This document shows positions 1 to 8,246 of a DNA stretch of 54,196 nucleotides, one piece after another. A program made the translations under genes and the position numbers. This DNA comes from Bacillota bacterium. Lineage in GTDB: Bacteria; Planctomycetota; UBA8108; UBA1146. The stretch lies in assembly GCA_003973385.1 (NCBI GenBank), contig QNYK01000043.1, forward strand, positions 1-54,196, written 5' to 3'. How positions within the stretch are numbered: position 1 is the stretch's first letter; every line of letters starts with the position of its first letter. The notes beneath the pieces were generated by a model. It was not told the DNA's origin. It saw only the letters and a program-made list of their open reading frames with translations, and searched no databases.

Positions 1-674
1 ACCTCGAGAGTCTTGACGATCGGCAGGGAGACCCGCTGAGCCCATCGCTCCAGGTTGGTACTGTTGAGGATGATGAGATCCGCCGATGCCAGCGCATCGA
101 GTGCTTCCGCATCCGGACTCCAGGTCGCCGGATCCGCAACAACAGAGGCAGAATCTGCCAGTACTCCCGCCGCCATTGCAGCATCGGCCGCTGCATTGCT
201 GACCCAGAAGCCAAACAGCGCCCCGACGATGATCCCCACCGGCCAGAAGACATGGAACTGGTTCAACCGTGTCGTCTTGTTGTCGGAGTAGAGGGTGGCG
301 ACCAGCGGGTTGCAGCCCGCCTCGACGCAGCCGTTGCCGATGGCAATGACGGAAGCTCCCGCCATCAACTGACCGAAGCCATCGGCGTACATCATCAGGA
401 TCACGCCCAGGATGTGGCAGACGAACGCCATCTTGATCGAGACCGCAATGCCGATCTTCTCGATCACCGGTCCGAGCAAGATGATGGCGACTGCAAAGCC
501 ACCGAGGGCTGCACCGCCGACCCAGCCGGCTTGTGTGTCGGTGAGCCCATACATCGAATTGAAATCACCCATCGATGAGGTGATGACGCCAAAGGCGATG
601 GAGGTCGCGATCAGCGAGATGCAACTGGCCCAGAAGAGACGCGCCTTGCCCGCCTCATCGAGTACTTGAGACAT
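1..674 (-). CDS. MFS transporter (FHS/sugar-permease type) running into a ZnuA-like metal-binding segment; 3' partial
   Basis: An open frame starts at ATG 674-672 and leaves the window without a stop (224 codons seen). Residues 14-34, 47-70, 80-97, 102-120 and 140-160 look like transmembrane helices 1-5 of a major facilitator protein. The stretch NGCVEAGCNPLVATLY followed by NQFHVFWPVGIIVGAL resembles the helix 4-5 region of FucP/FHS permeases. After helix 5, where a periplasmic loop is expected, residues 181-224 read DPATWSPDAEALDAL, ADLIILNSTNLERW and RVSLPIVKTLE. These match my recollection of the middle of the N-terminal lobe of zinc/manganese ABC binding proteins (ZnuA family). The first part of that lobe is missing. 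I checked the frame base by base across the join. The gene could be a transporter with a metal-sensing or metal-capturing loop, a recent gene fusion, or an assembly join. The rest lies outside the window. Confidence 0.75.
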   Translation of the reverse strand, partial: MSQVLDEAGKARLFWASCISLIATSIAFGVITSSMGDFNSMYGLTDTQAGWVGGAALGGFAVAIILLGPVIEKIGIAVSIKMAFVCHILGVILMMYADGFGQLMAGASVIAIGNGCVEAGCNPLVATLYSDNKTTRLNQFHVFWPVGIIVGALFGFWVSNAAADAAMAAGVLADSASVVADPATWSPDAEALDALASADLIILNSTNLERWAQRVSLPIVKTLE

Positions 675-806
675 GAATGTCACCCCTTTTCCAAATGCTG
701 TGATGCGCAGGGAGCCGTTCCTGCCGTGGCCCTAGTGGGACAAAGGTTCGCCAAGGTGTCAATCAGGGATCTCAAAACGGAGTCGGTGCGATTCAGGGAA
801 AAGTCA

Positions 807-828
807 TTTGTAAACAAGTTTGTAAACA
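807..828. promoter_or_regulatory. Direct repeat TTTGTAAACA x2, candidate operator of the MFS gene
   Basis: Two identical copies of TTTGTAAACA lie at 807-816 and 819-828, spaced 12 bases start to start. They sit about 130 bases upstream of the MFS start on the opposite strand. They are AT-rich islands in a GC-rich spacer. A 12-base period would place two regulator monomers on nearly the same DNA face. The regulator is unknown and no convincing -10/-35 pair was found nearby. Confidence 0.35.
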
Positions 829-909
829 CTACAATCCGGGGCAGGTCGGGAATTATTGCGTACTCTTCATGACGCTCTCCCCACCTACGCTGTTGATCTC
901 TATCTTCCT

Positions 910-935
910 GCGCACGGCCGTACCCGGCCGTGCGC
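910..935 (-). terminator. 11-bp perfect hairpin after the senB-like gene
   Basis: GCGCACGGCCG (910-920) and CGGCCGTGCGC (925-935) form a perfect stem with a four-base loop. It starts 8 bases past the stop codon of the glycosyltransferase. There is no T tract on the minus-strand side, so it is a weak intrinsic terminator candidate or a 3'-end stabilising hairpin. Confidence 0.35.
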
Positions 936-943
936 TCCTTATT

Positions 944-1945
944 TCAGCCAAGAAGTGCCAGCAAACGCTTCCAACGGGCTGTTTCTACAGATCTGAAATG
1001 TCCCCGGCCCAATTGCCTGGAAGACTCCTCGAGGCTCCTTCGATATCGCGGATCATGCTTGTATTTCATTACCAGCCGGGCCAGTTCCGCCGCATCCTTG
1101 CGCGGAAAGATACCCGGGTGACGATCTCCCAGCAGACCCATATTTCCTGGCGCATCGCTGGCCAGTATCGGAATCCCCGCCACCAGAGCTTCCGAGATGA
1201 TGTTCGCGCCGCCCTCATCGAGGGATGGATGCACCAGCAGGTGAGAGGTCGCCAGGTATCCGCGCACCCGGGCTGCTGAGACGGGGCCGAGCCATCTCCA
1301 CCTCGGTTGATCCCGCGTGGCACAAATCGCCCGCTCCTGACACGATCGTTCGTGGATTCCCCCCAGGTGGACCACCTCGGCTCTGGTTCCGTCGGGAAGC
1401 GGATCTGGCAACAATTCCAGCGCCTCGAGTGGCAGAAAAGGGTCCTTCACCCGGCGCAGATATCCGACCACGAGCAGTCGCAGTCTCGACTCGATCGGTC
1501 TCCGGCCCCCGGACAGAGGTCTTGCTGACTGAGGAATGTAATGCACCCGACCCTTCAGCCGCCTGCCTACTGCTCCCGGTAGTTGATCCTCGACTCCTCG
1601 GTGCAAGGCAACCAGATGGTCTGCCGCATTGAAGCTCTCGATCACTCGCTTGGCTGCTGTCTTCGCCGCTGGCAAATCGATGTAGAGATCGGTTCCACTC
1701 ACTGCCACCACGACAGGCAACTTCTCATCTCGCTTCTTCCAGCGCAGGATGGCTCGATGAGAGTGCCCGGCGTGGAGAGCGATGAGCAGGTCGCCGCACG
1801 GAAGTGGGCCCCTCTGGGGGTCGCGGATCCGGTGGATGACCACCTCGCAGCCCAGTTCACGAAGAATTGACCTCCAGCGCCGAACGGTGCTGTGATTTCC
1901 TGCGAGAAAGCCAGGCAAGCTGGGGTCGGTCAGGACGACGCGCAC
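944..1945 (-). CDS. senB: SenB-type (TIGR04348) GT-B glycosyltransferase, putative selenosugar synthase
   Basis: This 333-residue protein starts with GTG at 1945, immediately after the lpxA stop, so the two are translationally coupled. Features shared with the SenB/TIGR04348 family are NHSTVRRWRSILRELG near the N-terminus, DLLIALHAGHSH (about 52-63), VAVSGTDLYIDL (about 79-90), RWRWLGPVSAARVRGYL, the donor-site motif LLVHPSLDEGGANIISEAL, and LASDAPGNMGLLG. SenB joins selenophosphate to a UDP-sugar in selenoneine synthesis. The partner genes senA and senC are not in the window, and the lpxA context would also fit a cell-envelope glycosyltransferase. Family membership is fairly secure from remembered motifs; the substrate is inference. 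Confidence 0.65.
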   Translation of the reverse strand: MRVVLTDPSLPGFLAGNHSTVRRWRSILRELGCEVVIHRIRDPQRGPLPCGDLLIALHAGHSHRAILRWKKRDEKLPVVVAVSGTDLYIDLPAAKTAAKRVIESFNAADHLVALHRGVEDQLPGAVGRRLKGRVHYIPQSARPLSGGRRPIESRLRLLVVGYLRRVKDPFLPLEALELLPDPLPDGTRAEVVHLGGIHERSCQERAICATRDQPRWRWLGPVSAARVRGYLATSHLLVHPSLDEGGANIISEALVAGIPILASDAPGNMGLLGDRHPGIFPRKDAAELARLVMKYKHDPRYRRSLEESSRQLGRGHFRSVETARWKRLLALLG

Positions 1946-2749
1946 CTAGACGCTGGCCGGGCGGTTCTCGACTGCAGATCCAGATCCCGATGCGATGCCG
2001 CGGGCAGACTCCTCGATGAATCGAGCGATCTCCCGAACTTCATCGATCTGGCTCTGTTGAAGCAGTTCCTTCGCCTCGGGAATCGTCCGGCCACTCCGGT
2101 AGAGCACCCTGTGGGCATCCTGAATGCCCCGCCTGAGGTCTGAATCCACTCCTGCTCGACGCAATCCGACCACATTGACGCCGCGTATCGTCGCGCGATC
2201 CCCGGTCGAGAGCATGAAGGGAGGGATGTCCTGGACTGCTACCGCTGCCCCTCCGAGCATCACCAGTCTGCCGACGCGACAGAACTGGTGCACCAGCGCG
2301 TTGGCCGACAGGAACGCCCCCGCTCCCACGTGTGCATGGCCCGCCAGCGAACAATGATTGGCCATGACCACTCCATCCTCGACACAGCAGTCATGGGCCA
2401 CATGCGCACCGACCATCAGCAGACAATCGTCACCGACACGGGTCACACTGCCAGGGCGAGAGGCTCGGTGTACCGATACATATTCTCGCAGGATGGTCCG
2501 CTCACCGATCACCACCTTGCTCGGCTCTCCAGCCCAGGCGAGGTCCTGGGGATCGTGGCCCACCACCGCATGCATATGGACCTCTGAACCCGGTCCCAGT
2601 TCAGTTCCAGGACCGACATAAGCATGGCCCAGGATCTTGCAGCCTTCCGAGATGACCGCAGCGGCCTCGATGATGGCATACGGCCCCACGACCACATCCG
2701 CTGCCAACTGGGCATCTCGATGGATGACGGCGGTCTGGTGAATTGGCAT
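1946..2749 (-). CDS. lpxA: Acyl-ACP--UDP-N-acetylglucosamine O-acyltransferase
   Basis: LpxA catalyses the first step of lipid A synthesis in the cytoplasm, moving a 3-hydroxyacyl chain from ACP to UDP-GlcNAc. The 267 residues (E. coli enzyme 262) show a left-handed beta-helix of hexapeptide repeats over roughly residues 1-190. Family signatures include GAHVAHDC with the catalytic histidine region, LAGHAHVG, ALVHQFCRVG and GVNVVGLRRAG, followed by the alpha-helical C-terminal domain. The start ATG at 2749 has AGGAGG at 2754-2759. No other lpx genes lie beside it; instead it is followed without a gap by the SenB-type glycosyltransferase. The gene supports an LPS-type outer membrane. Confidence 0.95.
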   Translation of the reverse strand: MPIHQTAVIHRDAQLAADVVVGPYAIIEAAAVISEGCKILGHAYVGPGTELGPGSEVHMHAVVGHDPQDLAWAGEPSKVVIGERTILREYVSVHRASRPGSVTRVGDDCLLMVGAHVAHDCCVEDGVVMANHCSLAGHAHVGAGAFLSANALVHQFCRVGRLVMLGGAAVAVQDIPPFMLSTGDRATIRGVNVVGLRRAGVDSDLRRGIQDAHRVLYRSGRTIPEAKELLQQSQIDEVREIARFIEESARGIASGSGSAVENRPASV

Positions 2750-2845
2750 CGGACCTCCTGCAACTGGCCTCTGCGAGCTTGCATGGCCAACTCACACGAT
2801 GACATCGATGCAGTCCCGGTGGAAGCAGGGACCCGATGCAGACGC

Positions 2846-3823
2846 TCAGGGTTTCGACTCGGGGGAGGCCTTCTGTTGTCTCTCACTCTTGTGAATTCGA
2901 AGAGATTCGGGAACCTCCTGCAGATCCTCCCACATCCACTGCCAGCCGGTTCTGACCCGCTGGATGTAGTCATCGCTCGAGAGCGGATCGAGTCCACTGT
3001 CACGATCGAGGATCTCTCTGAGCGCGAGGTCCGCTATGTGGTACACCTTCAGCTCGTCTGGCTCCAGTTCTGGAAAGCCGGGGTAGTCCCCTTCCAGTCG
3101 CACGGGGCGGTCATCCCGTAGCGTCTCGATCAGGTACGGAACCGCACGCTCCTGATAGGCAGTGATCTGCTCCATCACCTGATTGTGGAAGCGGCCATCG
3201 AGGGAATCCGTGAGCGCATCGATCAAGCCGCGGATTTCGGGCTCACCGAGGATGGGCCCGCGCAGCATCGTTTCTGAGATGATGGTGGCAGACCGTCTGC
3301 GAATATCACGACGGGCCATCTCCAGCACGGTTCTTCCATTCATCAGTGGCTCTGGAAAAGAGAGTTCCTGAACCCGGTCATCGTCGCGGCAGATCAGTCG
3401 CCCCTCGAACTTGCCGTGATACTGGTGCTCAAGATGCTGCGATGCACCCTGGAAATCGAAGGTGAGATCCTGAAAGTAATCACAGGTCAGCGTGCCCTCG
3501 ACCAGATACTGCGCCTCTTCTCGCCCGACCAGTTGAAAGCCATGCAGGCTGAAACCCCGCTCAAGGATCAATCGGCAGATGTTGATGTCAGTGGGATCTC
3601 CGTCGAGGGTCTCCGTGACATCGACATGAGCAGTACCGCGCTGAAGTGGCTCCAGAGCATCTGCAGGCTTCGCCGGAGCATCGCAGGAGCAGAGCCAGAG
3701 CAGGCAGGGGAGCAGGAACACCAGCGACAGGGAGGAGATCGGTTGCCAGCATGAAAGTCGACACCATCCTGGACCGCGAGAAACTTCACGGATGCATCGA
3801 GGTCGCGATCTGGATCTCTTCAT
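2846..3823 (-). CDS. Predicted lipoprotein of unknown function
   Basis: The 325-residue product has a basic N-terminus, a hydrophobic stretch (about residues 28-44) and a lipobox-like LCSC with Cys47, pointing to a membrane-anchored lipoprotein. The mature part has no family I recognise. Residues 75-160 look beta-rich, with alternating hydrophobic strands. A later helical part (YQERAVPYLIETLRDD and YHIADLALREILDRD) resembles a HEAT-like pair. The tail is charged. The ATG at 3823 has GAGAGGA upstream at a slightly long spacing; no better in-frame start exists before the signal. It precedes lpxA by 96 bases on the same strand, so co-transcription is possible. Confidence 0.75.
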   Translation of the reverse strand: MKRSRSRPRCIREVSRGPGWCRLSCWQPISSLSLVFLLPCLLWLCSCDAPAKPADALEPLQRGTAHVDVTETLDGDPTDINICRLILERGFSLHGFQLVGREEAQYLVEGTLTCDYFQDLTFDFQGASQHLEHQYHGKFEGRLICRDDDRVQELSFPEPLMNGRTVLEMARRDIRRRSATIISETMLRGPILGEPEIRGLIDALTDSLDGRFHNQVMEQITAYQERAVPYLIETLRDDRPVRLEGDYPGFPELEPDELKVYHIADLALREILDRDSGLDPLSSDDYIQRVRTGWQWMWEDLQEVPESLRIHKSERQQKASPESKP

Positions 3824-3955
3824 CGAAGATCTATCCTCTCCTCTGGAATCTCAGCGCGATGGACCCCAGACTGAGCCCACCGTATCCAGCATGACGCCGG
3901 GGTGCGTGACAATCCCTCGCCCCGCCGGTGAGCAAGATACACGGTCAGGAGCCCG

Positions 3956-4786
3956 ATGACTCGCGGAACCCTCGCCTTCATCAAGGCACATGGTGCCGGA
4001 AACGACTTTCTGGTCCTCGATGAGGCGGACCGTGCCATCGGCCCCGATCTTTCCCTGCTAGCCCCGGCACTCTGTTGCCGCCGCACCGGCGTGGGTGCAG
4101 ATGGGCTTCTGGTGATCCGTCGTGGATCCATCCCTCACATGGAATGCTGGAATGCAGACGGGTCTCGGGCCGAATCGTGCGGCAACGGACTGCGTATCGT
4201 GGCCATGGTTCTGCGTCAAAAGGGGTACAGCGAAGAGACGATCCGCACCGATTCGGGGCTGGTTGAGATCCACTTCGAGGAGAGTGAACACGATGATGCG
4301 TTTTCCGTCGAGGTTTCCCTGGGCATCGCACAGGTCGATCTGCCGCGATCCATCTCGGTCGGTGCCTCGGATGTTCTCGTGACCCCGGTCTGCATCGGCA
4401 ATCCTCATCTGGTGGTCTGCGTCGATCTCGATTCGGCCCCGGAGTCGGTATCCCGCCTCGGCCCGAGTCTCGAAAACTCGGTCCCAGGTCGCACCAATGT
4501 CGGCTTCGTCACGGTCGAATCAAGAGTTCTCATCACCTTGCGAGTCTGGGAGCGTGGCTGCGGGGAAACGCGAGCGTGTGGCACGGGAGCGGCAGCGGCA
4601 TTTGCTGCCCTGCATCGATCAGATCGGGTCGACGATGCCATCGATGTCCAGATGCCGGGTGGGACCTTGCAGGTTCGTATCGACGACCTCGGAGGAGTCC
4701 ATCTCCGGGGACCGGTTCAGATCTGCTATCGCGGCGAGGTCAACCTGGAAAACCTTCAGCATTCCACCGATACCTCGATGGTCTAG
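3956..4786 (+). CDS. dapF: Diaminopimelate epimerase
   Basis: DapF interconverts LL- and meso-diaminopimelate for lysine and peptidoglycan synthesis. The 276-residue length is typical. The N-terminal KAHGAGNDFLVLD signature is present. Both catalytic cysteines are visible, in ESCGNGLRI (about residue 75) and in TRACGTGAAAA (about residue 218), each at the equivalent position of the two pseudo-symmetric lobes. WNADGSRAE and the GNPHLVV substrate-loop motif are also intact. The start ATG at 3956 has GGAG close upstream. It converges on purM with only 26 bases between stops. Confidence 0.97.
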   Translation: MTRGTLAFIKAHGAGNDFLVLDEADRAIGPDLSLLAPALCCRRTGVGADGLLVIRRGSIPHMECWNADGSRAESCGNGLRIVAMVLRQKGYSEETIRTDSGLVEIHFEESEHDDAFSVEVSLGIAQVDLPRSISVGASDVLVTPVCIGNPHLVVCVDLDSAPESVSRLGPSLENSVPGRTNVGFVTVESRVLITLRVWERGCGETRACGTGAAAAFAALHRSDRVDDAIDVQMPGGTLQVRIDDLGGVHLRGPVQICYRGEVNLENLQHSTDTSMV

Positions 4787-4812
4787 CGTCGGGCGGTTAC
4801 GGCCGGGACTCG

Positions 4813-5904
4813 CTAATTGATCTCGACTCCCTCACCGGGGACGATTTCTCCGATGACAGTGGCCTGCTCGCCGGAGCCAACCAGTCGATCGAGAGCCTCG
4901 GAGACATCCTCGGCGCCAGTGACGACCACCATTCCGATCCCCTGGTTGAAGACACGGTCCATCTCCTGCCGGGCAACTGCTCCTCGCTCCTCGATCAGCG
5001 AAAAGATGGCGGGTCGGCTCCAGGTCGATCGATCGAGTCTGCACCCGATCCCCTCCGGAAGCACCCTCGGGATGTTTTCCACCAGTCCACCGCCTGTGAT
5101 GTGGGCGATGGCATGGACACCCCTTCCCACCCTGTCGATCAGGTCGAGCAGCGGACGGACATAGATCCTGGTCGGCTCAAGCAGGGCCTCTGCCAGGGTG
5201 CACCCGAGGCCAGCTGGATCTTCATCGAGTTGGAGTCTGCTACTGCCTTCGAGCAGCGCCTTCCTGACCAGAGAAAAACCGTTTGAATGGATGCCACTCG
5301 ATGCGATTCCAATGACCCCATCGCCGACCTCCACCGAGGAACCATCGATGATGGAATCTCGCTCCACCACTCCGACCGAGAATCCAGCCAGATCCAGCTC
5401 GTCATCGGCATAGAAGCCAGGCATCTCTGCGGTCTCACCACCGAGCAGCGCGCAACCTGAACGGCGACAACCCTCGGCAATGCCTTCTACCACCGTGGCG
5501 ATCGCATCGGGTGAGATCTTTCCTGTCGCGACATAGTCGAGAAAGAAGAGCGGGCGAGCACCGCCGACCACCAGATCATTGACGCACATCGCGACAAGAT
5601 CGATGCCAACGCTATCGAGGACCCCGCACTCGAAGGCAACCTTCAACTTGGTACCCACGCCATCCGTGGCACCGACCAGAATCGGGTCGCGAAGTTTGTT
5701 TCCAAACAGCGATCCATCTGCATCGAGAAGTCGGAAATAGCCACCGAATGCTCCGTGGGATCCTTTCAGAACGCGGTCGTCCTGGGTCGAAACCACAGCA
5801 TCGCGGATCCGTTCCACCACCTCGTTGCCCGCATCGATATCGACGCCGGCATCGCGGTATGTCATGCCTCGAGATACAGGCTCAACCGGCGTTTCATCCG
5901 CCAT
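4813..5904 (-). CDS. purM: Phosphoribosylformylglycinamidine cyclo-ligase (AIR synthetase)
   Basis: PurM closes the imidazole ring of purines, using ATP to convert FGAM to AIR. The chosen ATG at 5904 gives 363 residues beginning MADETPVEP. The longer upstream frame overlaps another gene and lacks family similarity. Family motifs include the N-terminal YRDAGVDIDAG, VGATDGVGTKLK, IDLVAMCVNDLVVGGARPL, LLGGETAEMPGFY and SSGIHSNGFSLVR in the C-terminal ATP-grasp-independent fold. The start overlaps the preceding membrane-protein gene by 11 bases, with GGAGG upstream inside that gene. It belongs to the PurM/SelD/ThiL superfamily, but the motifs are those of PurM rather than SelD. Confidence 0.96.
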   Translation of the reverse strand: MADETPVEPVSRGMTYRDAGVDIDAGNEVVERIRDAVVSTQDDRVLKGSHGAFGGYFRLLDADGSLFGNKLRDPILVGATDGVGTKLKVAFECGVLDSVGIDLVAMCVNDLVVGGARPLFFLDYVATGKISPDAIATVVEGIAEGCRRSGCALLGGETAEMPGFYADDELDLAGFSVGVVERDSIIDGSSVEVGDGVIGIASSGIHSNGFSLVRKALLEGSSRLQLDEDPAGLGCTLAEALLEPTRIYVRPLLDLIDRVGRGVHAIAHITGGGLVENIPRVLPEGIGCRLDRSTWSRPAIFSLIEERGAVARQEMDRVFNQGIGMVVVTGAEDVSEALDRLVGSGEQATVIGEIVPGEGVEIN

Positions 5905-6409
5905 GGGCCGCCTCCTCACGCTGCAACTCCCAGAGCCATTTCTCGTCCAGATCGTATCGTCGCAATCGACGCCGACTTCGTCGTGCTCGCGCAGATTCTC
6001 CCAGTTGTCTGGCCACCTGCCAGTCCAGGAACAGCAGGTCAATATCACGATCGTCCCTGGCGAGACCACTGTCGAGTGCAAGTTGCGCTCGATTCATGCG
6101 ACCCCGAAGAAAACAACGCTGCGCATCGTCGAGTGCTCTCTCGACGCGCTTTCGAATCTCACGACGGCGATCGAGTGAAGTGAGCCTTTCGGTCCAGCGG
6201 AAACTGATCACGGTCAAGATGGCTCCCACCGCAGCACCGCCCCACTGAGCCTGCCACCGGTCAGGACCTGCCCAAACGGTGGAAGCGGCACCACAGAGTG
6301 CCCAGCCGGCACCACCGATCAGTAACAGTAACAGGCCACGATAGACGCGCCCCAGCAGGATCGGACCGAGCCCGGGTATCAGCGAGGAGATCATCAGGAT
6401 GGTTCTCAC
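5894..6409 (-). CDS. Small inner-membrane protein with basic helical C-terminal domain
   Basis: The GTG at 6409 has AGGAGG at 6418-6423 with an 8-base spacer, so I prefer it to the longer open frame; the product is 171 residues. Two hydrophobic segments lie at about residues 3-40 (SSLIPGLGPILLG then LLLLLIGGAGWALCG) and 55-70. The rest is helical, Arg-rich and resembles a short TPR-like arrangement (RALDDAQRCFLRGRMNRAQ, then LLFLDWQVARQLGES). No family was recognised. Its stop lies inside the purM start region, so the two genes are translationally coupled. Its head faces the thiE gene, leaving about 100 bases for divergent promoters. Confidence 0.7.
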   Translation of the reverse strand: MRTILMISSLIPGLGPILLGRVYRGLLLLLIGGAGWALCGAASTVWAGPDRWQAQWGGAAVGAILTVISFRWTERLTSLDRRREIRKRVERALDDAQRCFLRGRMNRAQLALDSGLARDDRDIDLLFLDWQVARQLGESARARRSRRRLRRYDLDEKWLWELQREEAAHGG

Positions 6410-6516
6410 GAGGCCCGCCTCCTTTCCGGTTCCCCTGCAGTGTATCTCCCCGGGAGGCATGGGGGGAGCAGATGGGATCCCTTGTCTGGAAGTGGCGAAG
6501 AGACGATGCTGTGGCC

Positions 6517-7611
6517 ATGACCTCCGACCCACACACACCGCCAGACGCCGGCCAGTTTCGCATCCTCGATGCGGCGTTCAACCGCCTGCTGGAGGCGCTT
6601 CGGGTGATCGAGGATCAGTTGCGATTTGGCCACTGCCGCCAGCAGATCGCCGCATGCTGGCAGCAGTTGCGCCGTGACGCAGGAGCCCTGCGCAGTCTGC
6701 TGGAGGCGGATGCAGGCGAATTTTCAAGGTACAGGGATGTCGAAGGAGACCCGCTGCGAGGGCTTCCGGGGAGTGGTCCCCATCGGGACTCTGGCCAGTT
6801 GCTGTCGGCCAACATCGGCCGCGCCAGAGAAGCGGCCCGCTCGGTGGAGGAGACGATTCGCAGCACCTTTCCCGCCTCGACCAGCGAGGCAGAGTCGCTT
6901 CGCTACAGGATCTACCAGCTCGAATCGATCACCATCGGAACTCTTCAGAGATCACCAGCACTCGAGGATCGTCTGCTCTACCTGCTGGTCACCGAGGAAC
7001 TGTGTCATGGCAACATTCTCGAGACCACTGCCGCCGCCATCGATGGTGGGGCGTCGATCGTCCAGTTGCGAGAAAAGACGATGGAGGACGAGAAACTGCT
7101 GGCACTGGCGAGGCAACTGCGGCAAATCACTGCCGATCGCAACGCACTGCTGATCATCAATGACCGCGTCGATATCGCTTGCCTGTGCCAGGCAGATGGA
7201 GTCCACCTCGGCCAGCAAGATCTCGCACCCCACGATGCGCGCAGGATGCTCGGACCCGATGCCATCATCGGACTCTCGACACATGGCTCCGAGCAAGCTC
7301 GTAATGCAGAGATGTCTGGTGCCGATTACATCGGAGTGGGTCCCATCTTCTTGACCGATACCAAACGACATCGAGAAGCGGTGGGCACCGAATACATCCA
7401 GCAATCCAGGGAAGCGTGTGGCTTGCCGGGATTTGCCATCGGTCATGTCGATGACGAGACCATCGATGAGGTCATCGAAGCCGGTGCGACCAGGATCGCA
7501 GTCTGCACGGGAATCATCGCCCGCCCAGATCCTCAACTGGCAGCACGCCAACTGCACGACAAATTGCTTCGCTGTCGCATTCGAGAGGTCGCCGATGAAT
7601 CCAGTGGATGA
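6517..7611 (+). CDS. thiE: ThiD2-ThiE fusion: HMP-phosphate kinase domain plus thiamine-phosphate synthase
   Basis: The 364-residue protein makes thiamine phosphate from HMP-pyrophosphate and the thiazole phosphate. The N-terminal part (about 13-140) carries FRILDAAFNRLLEALRVIED, SANIGRAREAARSVEE and LRYRIYQLE, the pattern of the ThiD2 domain, reported as a monofunctional HMP-P kinase. The C-terminal ThiE barrel shows GGASIVQLREK, INDRVDIACLCQADGVHLGQ, GLSTHGSEQA, GADYIGVGPIF and TRIAV. An alternative ATG at 6472 with GGAG three bases away would add 15 residues. The downstream VTT gene overlaps the end by 17 bases. Confidence 0.93.
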   Translation: MTSDPHTPPDAGQFRILDAAFNRLLEALRVIEDQLRFGHCRQQIAACWQQLRRDAGALRSLLEADAGEFSRYRDVEGDPLRGLPGSGPHRDSGQLLSANIGRAREAARSVEETIRSTFPASTSEAESLRYRIYQLESITIGTLQRSPALEDRLLYLLVTEELCHGNILETTAAAIDGGASIVQLREKTMEDEKLLALARQLRQITADRNALLIINDRVDIACLCQADGVHLGQQDLAPHDARRMLGPDAIIGLSTHGSEQARNAEMSGADYIGVGPIFLTDTKRHREAVGTEYIQQSREACGLPGFAIGHVDDETIDEVIEAGATRIAVCTGIIARPDPQLAARQLHDKLLRCRIREVADESSG

Positions 7612-8239
7612 ATCAGAAGCTGAGAATGGCGCAACCGAAGAGAGCCAGCGATCCGTTCTGAGACGCCTTTATCATGCGGTGCTGGCGGAAGCGGAAACGA
7701 CCCGAGGACCGGCGGTGCTGGCGGCCGTCGCGTTCACAGAATCCAGTTTCTTCCCGATCCCACCCGATCCGCTGCTGATTGCACTCGGCATCGGCTCTCC
7801 GCGTCGAGCGATTCCGCTGGCGATCCTGACGACCGTGATGTCGGTGCTCGGAGGAATTCTTGGCTACATCATCGGAGCCTGGATGATGGATTCCATCGGC
7901 CAGGGGATCATCTCCTTCTTCGGCATCGAGGAATCCTTTGGCCACTATCAGCAAGCCTTCGTCGACATCGGGTTCTTGGCGGTCGTGACCGCAGCAGTGA
8001 CTCCGATACCGTACAAGGTCTTCACCATCGCCGCCGGAGCAGCGGGACTGCCACTGGCCATCTTCATTCCGGCCAGCATCATCGGTCGCGGAGCACGGTT
8101 CATCGCCGAAGGAGTGCTGGTGCGCTGGTACGGAGACTCGATCCGGGACTTCATCGATCGCTGGTTCGGGATTCTCACCGTTGCGGCAGTGATTCTCGGT
8201 ATTCTCGGATTCATCGTGCTGCGACAACTGGGTCAGTAA
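7595..8239 (+). CDS. VTT/DedA-like (YqaA-type) membrane protein
   Basis: The 214-residue integral membrane protein begins with a polar N-terminal tail. It then shows FTESSFFPIPPDPLLIALGIG (first re-entrant and helical region), a Gly-rich helix TVMSVLGGILGYIIGAW, GFLAVVTAAVTPIPYKVFTIAAGAAGL and a C-terminal hydrophobic helix. The proline-rich F(F/P)PIPPD and TPIPYKV elements are typical of the SNARE-associated/VTT family, whose members include undecaprenyl-phosphate and phospholipid flippases or scramblases. The start ATG at 7595 lies within the end of thiE, so translation is coupled; no functional link with thiamine is evident. The gene converges on chaN with a 7-base gap. Confidence 0.88.
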   Translation: MNPVDESEAENGATEESQRSVLRRLYHAVLAEAETTRGPAVLAAVAFTESSFFPIPPDPLLIALGIGSPRRAIPLAILTTVMSVLGGILGYIIGAWMMDSIGQGIISFFGIEESFGHYQQAFVDIGFLAVVTAAVTPIPYKVFTIAAGAAGLPLAIFIPASIIGRGARFIAEGVLVRWYGDSIRDFIDRWFGILTVAAVILGILGFIVLRQLGQ

Positions 8240-8246
8240 CTGTCGA

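Noticed and set aside
910-935. Group II intron or REP-type mobile element at the GC-rich hairpin
   Set aside because: Only one copy was seen, with no intron domain V, reverse transcriptase or transposase nearby.
4813-5904. SelD or SenC identity for the PurM-like gene, prompted by the SenB homologue nearby
   Set aside because: The motifs (VGATDGVGTKLK, LLGGETAEMPGFY) are those of PurM and no SelD-type Cys/Sec loop is present.
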